DNA from: Brachyspira pilosicoli
GTDB taxonomy: Bacteria > Spirochaetota > Brachyspiria > Brachyspirales > Brachyspiraceae
Assembly: GCF_019402445.1 (NCBI RefSeq)
Contig: NZ_SRZM01000083.1
Span: 1 to 7,373, forward strand
Length of the DNA stretch: 7,373 nucleotides
Direction of reading: 5' to 3'
Part shown: piece after piece, positions 1 to 6,078 of the stretch
Layout: every line of letters starts with the position of its first letter
Numbering within the stretch: position 1 is the stretch's first letter
Notes under the pieces: model-generated
What the model saw: only the letters and a program-made list of their open reading frames with translations
What the model was told of the DNA's origin: nothing
Database searches by the model: none
Position numbers and translations under genes: made by a program

Positions 1-887
1 AAAGTACTTTAATAACAGAAGAAGCTATAAAAGCTATAGAAGCTTGCTGTGATATTGCTCCTTTACATAACCCAGCAGGTTTACAAGGTATAAGAGCTTG
101 TCAAGAAATATTAAAAGATGTAAAAATGGTTGCTGTATTTGATACAAGCTTCCATCAAACTATACCTGAACATGCTTATATGTATGCTGTTCCTCATGAA
201 TGGTATGATAAATATAAAGTTCGCCGTTATGGTTTCCATGGTACTTCACATAAATATGTATATGGTGAATTCTGTAAAGCAACTAATAAACCTAATGCTA
301 ATGTTATAGTTTGTCACTTAGGTAATGGTGCTAGTGTTACTGCTGTAAAAAATGGTGAATCTGTTGATACTAGTATGGGTTTAACTCCATTAGAAGGCTT
401 AGTAATGGGTACTAGATCTGGTGATATGGATCCTGCTGTTGTTACTTTCATGATGGGTAAAGAAAATTTATCTGCTAAAGAAATTGATAATATTATAAAT
501 AAAAAAAGCGGACTTTTAGGTGTTTCTGGCGTTAGTAATGATATGAGAAACTTAGAGGAAGCTTCTAAAACTAATCATAAAGCTGAACTCGCTATAAAAA
601 TGTTCTGCTATAGAGTAAAAAAATATATAGGTTCTTATATGGCTGTACTTGGACATCTTGACGGTATAGTATTTACTGGTGGTATAGGTGAGAATAGTGC
701 TTATATTAGAGGAAGAATACTTGAAGGTTTAGATGAGCTTGGTATTAAATGTGATGCTGATAAGAACGCTAAAGCTAGAGGATGTGCTAATTTTGAAAAA
801 GATGGTGCTGCTATTAAGCTTTATGTTATAGCTACAGACGAAGAAAAAGCTATAGCAATGGATACTTACAATATTGCTTTAAAATAA
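1..887 (+). CDS. ackA: Acetate kinase, 3' part (5' end outside window)
   Basis: Acetate kinase interconverts acetyl phosphate + ADP and acetate + ATP in the cytoplasm; in fermenters it is the ATP-yielding step of the Pta-AckA pathway. The reading frame is open from base 3, well upstream of the first in-frame ATG at 126, and the upstream residues (APLHNPAGLQGI) match the family, so the gene runs off the left edge and 126 is not the start. About 294 codons are present; the family is about 400 residues, so roughly the first 105 are missing, including the N-terminal nucleotide/Mg-binding region. Visible family blocks are VFDTSFHQTIP, RRYGFHGTSHKYV (with the transition-state His), CHLGNGASVTAV, GLTPLEGLVMGTRSGDMDP (catalytic Arg) and FTGGIGENS. 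No frameshift is seen. The gene ends at TAA just before a hairpin terminator and converges with dut. Identification is very secure. Confidence 0.97.
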   Translation, partial: STLITEEAIKAIEACCDIAPLHNPAGLQGIRACQEILKDVKMVAVFDTSFHQTIPEHAYMYAVPHEWYDKYKVRRYGFHGTSHKYVYGEFCKATNKPNANVIVCHLGNGASVTAVKNGESVDTSMGLTPLEGLVMGTRSGDMDPAVVTFMMGKENLSAKEIDNIINKKSGLLGVSGVSNDMRNLEEASKTNHKAELAIKMFCYRVKKYIGSYMAVLGHLDGIVFTGGIGENSAYIRGRILEGLDELGIKCDADKNAKARGCANFEKDGAAIKLYVIATDEEKAIAMDTYNIALK

Positions 888-898
888 TAGTAAATAAA

Positions 899-943
899 AA
901 AGTAAAAAATAGGGTGTTTAAATAACATCTTATTTTTTACTTT
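899..943. terminator. Bidirectional hairpin terminator between ackA and dut
   Basis: Arms 899-918 and 924-943 form a 20-bp stem with a 5-base loop (TAAAT). Eighteen positions are Watson-Crick and two are G-U pairs when read as + strand RNA (912/930 and 914/928). The A-rich left arm and T-rich right arm give a U-rich 3' side in either direction; the minus-strand copy runs into further T-rich sequence. It lies between two convergent stop codons, so it probably ends both ackA and dut transcripts, with the + strand fold slightly more stable. Confidence 0.8.
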
Positions 944-971
944 AAATTAGAATAATTAAAAAATAATATTA

Positions 972-1406
972 TTATATATTTGTACTTCCAAAACCACCTT
1001 CGCCTCTAATAGAATCAGAAAGCTCTTTCACCTCTTCAAACTCTGCCTTTTCCACCTTTGCAAATACCATCTGTGCAATCCTATCGCCTGCATTAATAAT
1101 GAAAGGTTTATCGGTTAGAGCAGCTAATATAATTTTTAATTCTCCTCTATAATCACTGTCAATAGTAGCAGGAGAGTTCAAACAAAATATTCCATGTTTT
1201 AATGCTAATGAACTTCTGCTTCTAATCTGAGCTTCATAGCCATCTGGTATTTCTATATATAAACCTGTAGGCACTAAAACTATGTCATTTTTATTTAATG
1301 TAATGGGTTCGTCTATATTAGCATGCAAATCCAAACCTGAAGCCCCAAGTGTTTGATATTTTGGAAGAGGATTTTTTGATTTATTGATTACTTTTATTTT
1401 TAACAT
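972..1406 (-). CDS. dut: dUTP diphosphatase (dUTPase), trimeric type
   Basis: Hydrolyses dUTP to dUMP and pyrophosphate, keeping uracil out of DNA and supplying dUMP for thymidylate synthesis; a cytoplasmic homotrimer. All five family motifs are present in order in the 144 residues: GASGLDLHA (22-29), RSRSSLALKHG (62-72), the catalytic block TIDSDYRGELKI (81-92, with Asp83 and Asp85), GDRIAQMVF (108-116) and the C-terminal glycine-rich lid RGEGGFGSTN (134-143). The length is normal for the family. The start has an AAGAAGG ribosome site five bases upstream of ATG. It begins only 17 bases after the permease stop with no terminator between them, so it is probably translated from the permease message. 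The 3' end faces ackA across a shared hairpin. Confidence 0.97.
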   Translation of the reverse strand: MLKIKVINKSKNPLPKYQTLGASGLDLHANIDEPITLNKNDIVLVPTGLYIEIPDGYEAQIRSRSSLALKHGIFCLNSPATIDSDYRGELKIILAALTDKPFIINAGDRIAQMVFAKVEKAEFEEVKELSDSIRGEGGFGSTNI

Positions 1407-1423
1407 TTTAACCTTCTTTATAT

Positions 1424-2809
1424 TTATTTTAACAAAAATGAGAATATCATAATAATAATTAAAGCAGTAGCTCCTTGAACAACTGTTGCCAAAGTTCTAG
1501 CTTTATATGCATCCTGAACAGTTAAACCAGATAATTCTACCACTACCCAAAAATAACTGTCATTAATATGAGAAAATACCATAGAACCAGCACCTATAGA
1601 CATTAATACTAAAACTTGTGATATTGGTGTAGTATATCCTAATGTATCAAGCAACGGTGCAAACAAAGTAGCAACTGTAACAACAGATATAGTCGAAGAA
1701 CCTAAAGATATTTTTAAAAGAGATGCAAGCAAGAAAGGAAGTACTAAACCTAAATTTACAGAAGCAAATACATCTCCAAGTTCAAATATAATATTTGTAA
1801 GCTCAGTAGATTTTAGAACTTCAGCAAAAGCTCCACTTGCCCCTACTATAACTAATATATTTCCAGAATCTCTCACACCATCACCAATCCACATATACAT
1901 TTCATCTCTATTAAAATTATGTATAAGTAGTAGTGAAAATAAAAAACCTATAAATAATGCCATAGTAGGCTCACCAAGAAATATAAATATATTTTTTATA
2001 AAACTATCTTCGTTTAAGTGCAAAGAATTAAATCTAACTATAGAACCTATAGCCATAAGTATAATTGGTACAAATATAGGTGCAAACGATTTGAATGCAG
2101 AAGGAAGTTTTTCCATATCATCAATAACACTTTCATAACTATAATTGTTTTTTTTGTATTCCTTCTTTTTAACATATTTTGATATAAATATACCATATAC
2201 AGCACCAGATAAAGAAGTAGGTATAGCTACAATAAGACCTATAGCTATAACTGTAAATAGATGTTCTTGTAAATTAAAGAGATTAATAACTGCAGCAGGT
2301 CCTGGAGTAGGAGGTATTAATGCATGAGAAGCATATAAACCTGTTGATAATGCCACAGATAATGCTACAGGTGAAGCCCCACTTTTTTTGGCTAGTGCTT
2401 TTCTTAGTGGTGTTAATATTAAATATCCAGAATCACAAAATACAGGTATGGAAACAATAAAACCTAATATATTCATAGCAAGAGCAGGGTGTGATTTACC
2501 AACTATTTTTAAAATTATTTCTCCAAGTTTATAGGTAGCTCCAGACATCTCTAATATATTACCAATAATACTACCCAAGATTATTATAATACCAACGCTT
2601 CCTAAAGCATTTCCAAAACCTTTGCTTATTAAAGAAGCTGTTTCATTTATATAATTAGGATTTCTATTTGTAGGCACATGCAATGTAAATGATAGAAATA
2701 TAGCAACCATTAACATTGCAATAAAAGGATGTACTTTAAACTTAATAGTAAGTAACATTACTATTAATATCGAGATTATAAGCATGGTTATTATTGAATA
2801 GCTAATCAT
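1424..2809 (-). CDS. GntP-family organic acid (gluconate-type) permease
   Basis: A 461-residue, very hydrophobic inner-membrane transporter of the GntP family (proton symporters for gluconate, idonate, glycerate and related acids). Family signatures are VFCDSGYLIL (123-132), HALIPPTPGP (162-171) and, near the C-terminus, SHINDSYFWVV (413-423). About a dozen membrane segments are suggested, with a charged cytoplasmic loop around residues 210-235 (KYVKKKEYKK). Length and both ends are normal. The substrate cannot be read from sequence: no kinase or dehydratase for a sugar acid lies in the window, so gluconate is only the default guess. The ATG at 2809 has a modest AGG ribosome site nine bases upstream, set inside a small perfect inverted repeat. 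It lies between the HPr-like gene (48-base gap) and dut (17-base gap), most likely in one transcript. Confidence 0.93.
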   Translation of the reverse strand: MISYSIITMLIISILIVMLLTIKFKVHPFIAMLMVAIFLSFTLHVPTNRNPNYINETASLISKGFGNALGSVGIIIILGSIIGNILEMSGATYKLGEIILKIVGKSHPALAMNILGFIVSIPVFCDSGYLILTPLRKALAKKSGASPVALSVALSTGLYASHALIPPTPGPAAVINLFNLQEHLFTVIAIGLIVAIPTSLSGAVYGIFISKYVKKKEYKKNNYSYESVIDDMEKLPSAFKSFAPIFVPIILMAIGSIVRFNSLHLNEDSFIKNIFIFLGEPTMALFIGFLFSLLLIHNFNRDEMYMWIGDGVRDSGNILVIVGASGAFAEVLKSTELTNIIFELGDVFASVNLGLVLPFLLASLLKISLGSSTISVVTVATLFAPLLDTLGYTTPISQVLVLMSIGAGSMVFSHINDSYFWVVVELSGLTVQDAYKARTLATVVQGATALIIIMIFSFLLK

Positions 2810-2811
2810 AG

Positions 2812-2826
2812 TTTACAACCTGTAAA
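2812..2826 (-). promoter_or_regulatory. Perfect 6-bp inverted repeat over the gntP-family ribosome site
   Basis: TTTACA (2812-2817) and TGTAAA (2821-2826) flank ACC, a perfect inverted repeat immediately upstream of the permease ATG. In minus-strand RNA the AGG of the ribosome site falls at the edge of the stem and in the three-base loop. It could be a small translational control hairpin or a protein operator. Short AT-rich palindromes also arise by chance, so only the position makes it notable. Confidence 0.35.
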
Positions 2827-2857
2827 GTATTTATTTTGAAATGAATATTTATTTTAT

Positions 2858-3172
2858 TTACTCTTCTTCTTCAGGAACTTCTGCATTAATATAACCTTCT
2901 TCAAAGAAATACAAAAGTTCTTTTTCTGCGTTTTTAGCAGCTTCCTCCATTCCTTCTTCATATTCAATTTCAAGTATTAATTTAGCATCGCAAAAAGCAC
3001 CTAAACCCATAATATTAAATACGCTTTTGGCATCTGCTCTTACACCATTATAAAGCAAAAATATACCTAAATCAGAGTATTCTATTTTACTTGCTATTTG
3101 AGATAATACTCCAGCTGGTCTTAAATGCATACCATTTTTACTTTTAATTGTTACTACATTAGTTAATGTCAT
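2858..3172 (-). CDS. HPr-like phosphocarrier protein with acidic C-terminal tail
   Basis: HPr carries phosphate from enzyme I to the sugar-specific enzymes II of the PTS through a histidine and, in many low-GC bacteria, is also phosphorylated on a serine by HPr kinase for catabolite control. His16 sits in GMHLRPAG, equivalent to the active-site G-(I/L)-H-A-R-P-A, with Leu in place of the usual Ala. Ser50 in AKSVFNIMGLGA aligns with the regulatory serine (Ser46). The protein is 104 residues, against about 85-90 for standard HPr; the excess is a C-terminal stretch ending PEEEE. The start is preceded by GTGAG eight bases upstream, a weak ribosome site. It is first in a probable operon with the permease and dut. 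Because of the Leu and the tail it may be a specialised paralogue rather than the main HPr, so I give no gene symbol. Confidence 0.88.
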   Translation of the reverse strand: MTLTNVVTIKSKNGMHLRPAGVLSQIASKIEYSDLGIFLLYNGVRADAKSVFNIMGLGAFCDAKLILEIEYEEGMEEAAKNAEKELLYFFEEGYINAEVPEEEE

Positions 3173-3200
3173 TCAAATAACTCACTATCTTTTTTTCTTT

Positions 3201-3228
3201 ATAATAACATATATTTAATAATTTTCAA
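3201..3228 (-). promoter_or_regulatory. Candidate sigma70 promoter for the HPr-permease-dut operon
   Basis: On the minus strand TTGAAA (3228-3223) and TATTAT (3206-3201) are 16 bases apart. The -10 lies about 28 bases upstream of the HPr-like start codon. AT-rich background raises the chance of a random match, but position and orientation fit. Confidence 0.5.
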
Positions 3229-3250
3229 TAATAGATTATCATAAAAAATA

Positions 3251-3278
3251 TTGAGAAAAATGAATATTTTGTTATACT
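3251..3278 (+). promoter_or_regulatory. Candidate sigma70 promoter for the ankyrin gene
   Basis: TTGAGA (3251-3256) and TATACT (3273-3278) are 16 bases apart, with the start codon 23 bases after the -10. A GAGG ribosome site (3290-3293) follows. It is divergent from the HPr-side promoter, and the two -35 boxes are only 22 bases apart, so the two directions could share regulation. Confidence 0.55.
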
Positions 3279-3300
3279 TATATACTGTTGAGGTTATAAA

Positions 3301-3864
3301 ATGAGAAATACTTTATTATTATTAATATTTTTTACATTAATTCAATCTAATTTATATAATATAACTGCCGATGAACAAGGTTTTTTATTTTGGGCTACTT
3401 ATGGTCATATGGATAAAGTAAAAGATTATGTATATAATAAAAAAGTCCATATAAATGTACAAGATAATGATGGAAATACTGTTCTTATGAGAATAGCTTC
3501 TTCAAAAGCAATCACTAAAGAAAATATGCAAGTAGTAGAGTTTCTTATAGATAGAAAAGCTGACCTCAATGTGGTAAATAATGATAGACATACTGCTTTA
3601 GTTTTAGCAATAAATAATGATAATACAGAAATAGCAAAACTTTTTGTAGAGAAAGGTGCTAAACTTGATATAGCTGATAGAAACGGATATACTGCTTTGA
3701 TGTGGGCAATAGAAAATAATAATGCTGAAATGGTAAAACTTCTTATAAACAAAAGAGCAAATATTTATCTAAAAACCAAAGACGGAGAAACAGCTTCTAG
3801 CATAGCAAAAAGTAAAGGAAACAGCCTTATAATAAGAATGCTTGAAATTGCTGAGGCAAGTTAA
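3301..3864 (+). CDS. Exported ankyrin-repeat protein
   Basis: A 187-residue protein with an N-terminal hydrophobic signal-like segment (residues 4-19, after Arg2) followed by ankyrin repeats filling the rest. Recognisable units begin near residues 26 (partial), 57 (DGNTVLMRIA), 95 (DRHTALVLAI), 127 (RNGYTALMWAI) and 160 (KDGETASSIA, C-terminal cap). Each carries the TALxxA core, the E/Q-hVxhLh helix and an N/D turn. Ankyrin repeats are protein-binding scaffolds, so a periplasmic or surface interaction role is inferred; the partner is unknown. There is no lipobox Cys, so a cleaved signal peptide or N-terminal anchor is likelier than a lipoprotein. GAGG lies seven bases before ATG. It is followed after 54 bases by a small membrane protein gene, possibly co-transcribed. 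Ankyrin fold is certain; cellular role is not. Confidence 0.9.
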   Translation: MRNTLLLLIFFTLIQSNLYNITADEQGFLFWATYGHMDKVKDYVYNKKVHINVQDNDGNTVLMRIASSKAITKENMQVVEFLIDRKADLNVVNNDRHTALVLAINNDNTEIAKLFVEKGAKLDIADRNGYTALMWAIENNNAEMVKLLINKRANIYLKTKDGETASSIAKSKGNSLIIRMLEIAEAS

Positions 3865-3918
3865 TATATTTCAATATAAATTTGCATGCATCTTTTTTCA
3901 AAAAATAGAGATTATTTT

Positions 3919-4224
3919 ATGAGTGAATATACAAAAAATAAATCTGGTATAAAAGCTTGGCTACCTTTAATATTAGCAGTTATATATACAATTTCACCTG
4001 TAGATTTAGTTCCTGATACTTTGCCTATTGCAGGTTGGTTAGAAGATATATTATTCTTGATAGTAGGCGGACTTAATGGGATAGAAAATGGTGTTTTAGA
4101 TGATAATAGTTCAGTAAAAAAAATAATTAAATTTTTAAAATGGGGGCTTTTAATTGTTGGAATAATAGGAATATTGATAATTATTCTTTTGGCTGTTTTA
4201 GTTTTTAAAGTAGCAACAAACTAA
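3919..4224 (+). CDS. Small YkvA/DUF1232-like membrane protein
   Basis: A 101-residue protein. Residues 14-46 contain the DUF1232 signature: a hydrophobic helix followed by YTISPVDLVPDTLPIAGWLEDI, equivalent to the family pattern Y-x-h-S-P-h-D-h-h-P-D-x-h-P-x-x-G-x-h-D-D. A second long hydrophobic segment (about 76-97) is a clear transmembrane helix, so it is probably an inner-membrane protein. The family has no settled biochemical function and I do not assign one. I chose the ATG at 3919, with AGAG eight bases upstream, over an in-frame ATG at 3886 that lacks a ribosome site and would add a poorly matching MHLFSKNRDYF. It lies 54 bases after the ankyrin gene with no terminator seen between, and ends over a terminator shared with proA. 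Confidence 0.82.
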   Translation: MSEYTKNKSGIKAWLPLILAVIYTISPVDLVPDTLPIAGWLEDILFLIVGGLNGIENGVLDDNSSVKKIIKFLKWGLLIVGIIGILIIILLAVLVFKVATN

Positions 4225-4253
4225 AAAACAATATTAAATAAATATCATTTTTT
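4223..4253. terminator. Hairpin terminator between the YkvA-like gene and proA
   Basis: Arms 4223-4235 and 4241-4253 surround a five-base loop. In minus-strand RNA all 13 positions pair, with two adjacent G-U pairs, and the 3' arm ends in six U. In + strand RNA those two positions become mismatches, so it should act mainly as the proA terminator, and less well for the plus-strand pair, whose stop codon it overlaps by two bases. The stem is AT-rich and of moderate strength. Confidence 0.55.
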
Positions 4254-4256
4254 ATA

Positions 4257-5555
4257 TTATTTTATTCTTTTATGTTTAAAACTTGCTCTATGGCTTACAT
4301 AATCATCTACTATTTGATAATTGCCAAAAAGTTTGTATTTGTATATAGTTAAACCTTCTAAGCCAACAGGACCTCTTGCATGAGTTTTGTTTGTAGAAAT
4401 GCCTACTTCCGCACCAAAACCATATCTAAACCCATCAGAAAATCTTGTTGAAGTGTTGCAGTATACATTAGCAGAATCAACATAAGTCATAAACTTTTCT
4501 ATATTGTCTTTATTTTCTGAGACTATTGAATCTGTATGATGAGAGCCGTATTTGTTTATATGATTATATGCCTCTTCTGTGTTTTCTACTATTTTTAATG
4601 ATACTTCTTTATCACCATATTCTACATGCCATTCTTTTACTTCACCTATATCCGATTGATTAAGTATTTTTCTTACTTCTTCACAGCCATTCATTTTTAT
4701 ATTATTTTCTTTAAATAAATTATAAAGCTTTTGCAAGTATTCATTAGCTATATTTTTGTTTATTAGTATAGTTTCAACAGCATTGCATGCACTTGGATAT
4801 TGAGCCTTTGAATCCAAACATATTTTTAATGCTTTTTCTTGATTAGCTGATTCATCTATATATAAATGGCATATTCCATCAGCATGTCCAAGTACAGGTA
4901 TATTAGTGTTTGATTTTATATATTGTACTAAACTGTTTCCCCCTCTTGGTATTATAAGATCAACATATTTATCCATTGATAATAATTCTTTTATATCCTC
5001 TCTTGTAAATACCAAATTAACAGAGTTCTTTGGAAACTCTTTAATATTTTCTAATGTTTCATTAATGATGTTAAATATTGCCTTGTTTGTGTTCTCTCCT
5101 TCAGCACCTCCTTTAAGTATAACAGCATTAGAAGATTTTATGCATAATGAAGATATTTGAGATATTACATCAGGACGAGCTTCAAATATTACGGCAATTA
5201 ATCCAATAGGGCAGGATATTTTTTTTAAAAGTAAATTATCATCAAGCTCTGTTTCTAATAATACTTTATTAATAGGGTCTTCTAATTTTACAACATCTTT
5301 TATACCAGAAATAATATCTATCATTTTGTTTTCATCTAATTTTAAACGATTAAACATTGAAAGAGAAATTTTATTTTCATCAAGAAGTTTTTTAGCATAT
5401 TCCAAATCTTTTTTATTCGCTTCAAATATAATATTTTTATTTTGTTCTAATTTATCAGCAATTTCTAATAATGCTTTGTTTTTTATATCAGTACTTAATG
5501 ATTGTAATTTGTATGTAGAGTCTTTTGCATTTTTTACCAAGTCTATTAATTGCAT
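4257..5555 (-). CDS. proA: Gamma-glutamyl phosphate reductase
   Basis: Catalyses NADPH-dependent reduction of gamma-glutamyl phosphate to glutamate semialdehyde, the second step of proline synthesis after ProB; cytoplasmic, aldehyde-dehydrogenase fold. The 432 residues show CPIGLIAVIFEARPDV (115-130), SSNAVILKGGAE (141-152), IPRGGNSLV (202-210), LGHADGICH (222-230) and the catalytic cysteine in YPSACNAVETILIN (Cys257). The C-terminal half holds SDGFRYGFGAEVGISTN and HARGPVGLEGLTIYKYKL. It is slightly longer than the usual 410-420 residues through a basic tail (SHRASFKHKRIK). GGAG lies 11 bases before ATG, a rather long spacing. No proB is seen in the window, so it is either at another locus or fused elsewhere. 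It is transcribed from its own strong promoter downstream of the TusA-like gene. Very secure. Confidence 0.97.
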   Translation of the reverse strand: MQLIDLVKNAKDSTYKLQSLSTDIKNKALLEIADKLEQNKNIIFEANKKDLEYAKKLLDENKISLSMFNRLKLDENKMIDIISGIKDVVKLEDPINKVLLETELDDNLLLKKISCPIGLIAVIFEARPDVISQISSLCIKSSNAVILKGGAEGENTNKAIFNIINETLENIKEFPKNSVNLVFTREDIKELLSMDKYVDLIIPRGGNSLVQYIKSNTNIPVLGHADGICHLYIDESANQEKALKICLDSKAQYPSACNAVETILINKNIANEYLQKLYNLFKENNIKMNGCEEVRKILNQSDIGEVKEWHVEYGDKEVSLKIVENTEEAYNHINKYGSHHTDSIVSENKDNIEKFMTYVDSANVYCNTSTRFSDGFRYGFGAEVGISTNKTHARGPVGLEGLTIYKYKLFGNYQIVDDYVSHRASFKHKRIK

Positions 5556-5569
5556 TTATATTTATTCTC

Positions 5570-5631
5570 CAAAAAAGTTTATTAAATATTATTATAATAG
5601 CTAATAATTAAATTGTCAAAAAAGTTTATTA
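5570..5631. repeat. Pair of 15-base direct repeats around the proA promoter
   Basis: CAAAAAAGTTTATTA occurs identically at 5570-5584 and 5617-5631, 47 bases apart start to start. One copy overlaps the upstream edge of the -35 box and the other spans the predicted start site and leader. This is the geometry of a two-site operator, though the homopolymer content makes duplication by slippage or chance possible. Confidence 0.7.
5591..5619 (-). promoter_or_regulatory. Consensus sigma70 promoter for proA
   Basis: On the minus strand TTGACA (5619-5614) and TATAAT (5596-5591) are separated by exactly 17 bases: a perfect match to the sigma70 consensus at both boxes and spacing. Transcription should begin near 5584, giving a leader of about 29 bases before the proA ATG. 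A 15-base direct repeat brackets this promoter. Confidence 0.85.
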
Positions 5632-5865
5632 TTATTTCTTTTTTATTAAAGTAACCAATATATCTTCATTTTCTATATGCTCAAAACTGCCTTCATATCC
5701 GTATTTAATGCATCCGCGAATCACACTTTCACAGCTTGAATGCCCACTTACTAAAACTTCTATAACTGTGTTTAATTCTGTATTGTTTATAGCGGCACAT
5801 TTAGCCTGAAAAGAAGCCTGCGAACAAGACATTCCTCTTGTATCTATTTTTATAGTCTCTTGCAT
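5632..5865 (-). CDS. TusA-like (SirA/YedF-type) sulfur/selenium carrier protein
   Basis: A 77-residue protein with the TusA fold pattern: IDTRGMSCSQASFQAK (7-22) matches the beta strand, active Cys and following helix of TusA/YedF proteins, and SCESVIRGCIKYGYE (44-58) matches the second helix and G(Y/H) strand entry. Family members carry persulfide (or proposed selenide) on this Cys, here Cys14. The usual C-P-x-P is changed to C-S-Q-A, losing both prolines, and there are extra cysteines at 23, 45 and 52. AAAAGGAT lies six bases before ATG, a good site. It lies downstream of yedE on the same strand, the classic genomic partner, which supports a role in selenium or sulfur handling. It is a stand-alone TusA domain, without the second domain of selenium-associated YedF. 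Family assignment is good; substrate is inferred. Confidence 0.85.
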   Translation of the reverse strand: MQETIKIDTRGMSCSQASFQAKCAAINNTELNTVIEVLVSGHSSCESVIRGCIKYGYEGSFEHIENEDILVTLIKKK

Positions 5866-5901
5866 AAAAAATCCTTTTATGTGTTTTTGATATTTTTTAA
5901 G

Positions 5902-5930
5902 ATAATATCATCATAATATCAGGATATCAA
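5902..5930 (-). promoter_or_regulatory. Candidate promoter for the TusA-like gene
   Basis: On the minus strand TTGATA (5930-5925) and TATTAT (5907-5902) are 17 bases apart, with the -10 about 37 bases upstream of the start codon. It would let the TusA-like gene be expressed independently of yedE. The surrounding sequence is very AT-rich, so this is only moderately supported. Confidence 0.4.
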
Positions 5931-5934
5931 ATTA

Positions 5935-5967
5935 TTATAATCAACTTCTTAATTTAAGTTATTATAA
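5935..5967 (-). repeat. Imperfect inverted repeat in the yedE-tusA spacer
   Basis: Arms 5935-5947 and 5956-5967 (TTATAATCAACTT and AAGTTATTATAA) pair over 12 bases with one bulged base and an eight-base spacer. It abuts the 21-base inverted repeat and lies just upstream of the candidate promoter of the TusA-like gene. No U-tract follows, so it is not a terminator. Confidence 0.5.
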
Positions 5968-5968
5968 C

Positions 5969-6030
5969 CTCTACCGCCACTTTATATTACTATAATACAT
6001 ATATTCTAATAATATAACGTAGCGGTAGAG
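5969..6030 (-). repeat. 21-bp GC-containing inverted repeat (CTCTACCGC...GCGGTAGAG)
   Basis: Arms 5969-5989 and 6010-6030 match over 21 bases with two differences; the outer nine, CTCTACCGC and GCGGTAGAG, are perfect, as are the inner eight, TTATATTA and TAATATAA. The loop is 20 bases. In minus-strand RNA one of the two differences becomes a G-U pair, while in + strand RNA both stay mismatched, which suits a structure in the yedE-to-tusA transcript. No T-run follows on either strand, so a terminator is unlikely. It could be a regulatory RNA hairpin, an operator pair or a small dispersed repeat. Confidence 0.75.
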
Positions 6031-6031
6031 T

Positions 6032-6078
6032 TCATTATATAATCCTTATTATATGGTATATTTCTTATTATATAATGA
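6032..6078 (-). repeat. Perfect 12-bp inverted repeat in the yedE-tusA spacer
   Basis: TCATTATATAAT (6032-6043) and ATTATATAATGA (6067-6078) are exact reverse complements 23 bases apart. In minus-strand RNA this hairpin competes with the SECIS-like fold nearer the yedE stop, because its outer arm overlaps the 3' side of that structure. This gives two mutually exclusive folds. Confidence 0.6.

Noticed and set aside
2145..2327. Open frame on the + strand
   Set aside because: It lies wholly antisense within the GntP-family permease, resembles no known family to my eye and has no ribosome site.
3426..3752. 108-codon open frame on the minus strand
   Set aside because: Antisense to the ankyrin repeats; the regular repeat composition keeps the opposite frame open.
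3886..3918. Upstream ATG start for the YkvA-like gene
   Set aside because: No ribosome site before it, and the added residues do not look like part of the family; ATG 3919 has AGAG at good spacing.
4906..5604. Two open frames on the + strand (4906-5160 and 5326-5604)
   Set aside because: Both are antisense to the secure proA gene, and the second also runs through its promoter; Phe/Ser-rich translations typical of AT-rich shadows.
5969..6030. Reading the 21-bp hairpin as a rho-independent terminator
   Set aside because: No T-run follows on either strand and the 20-base loop is too large.
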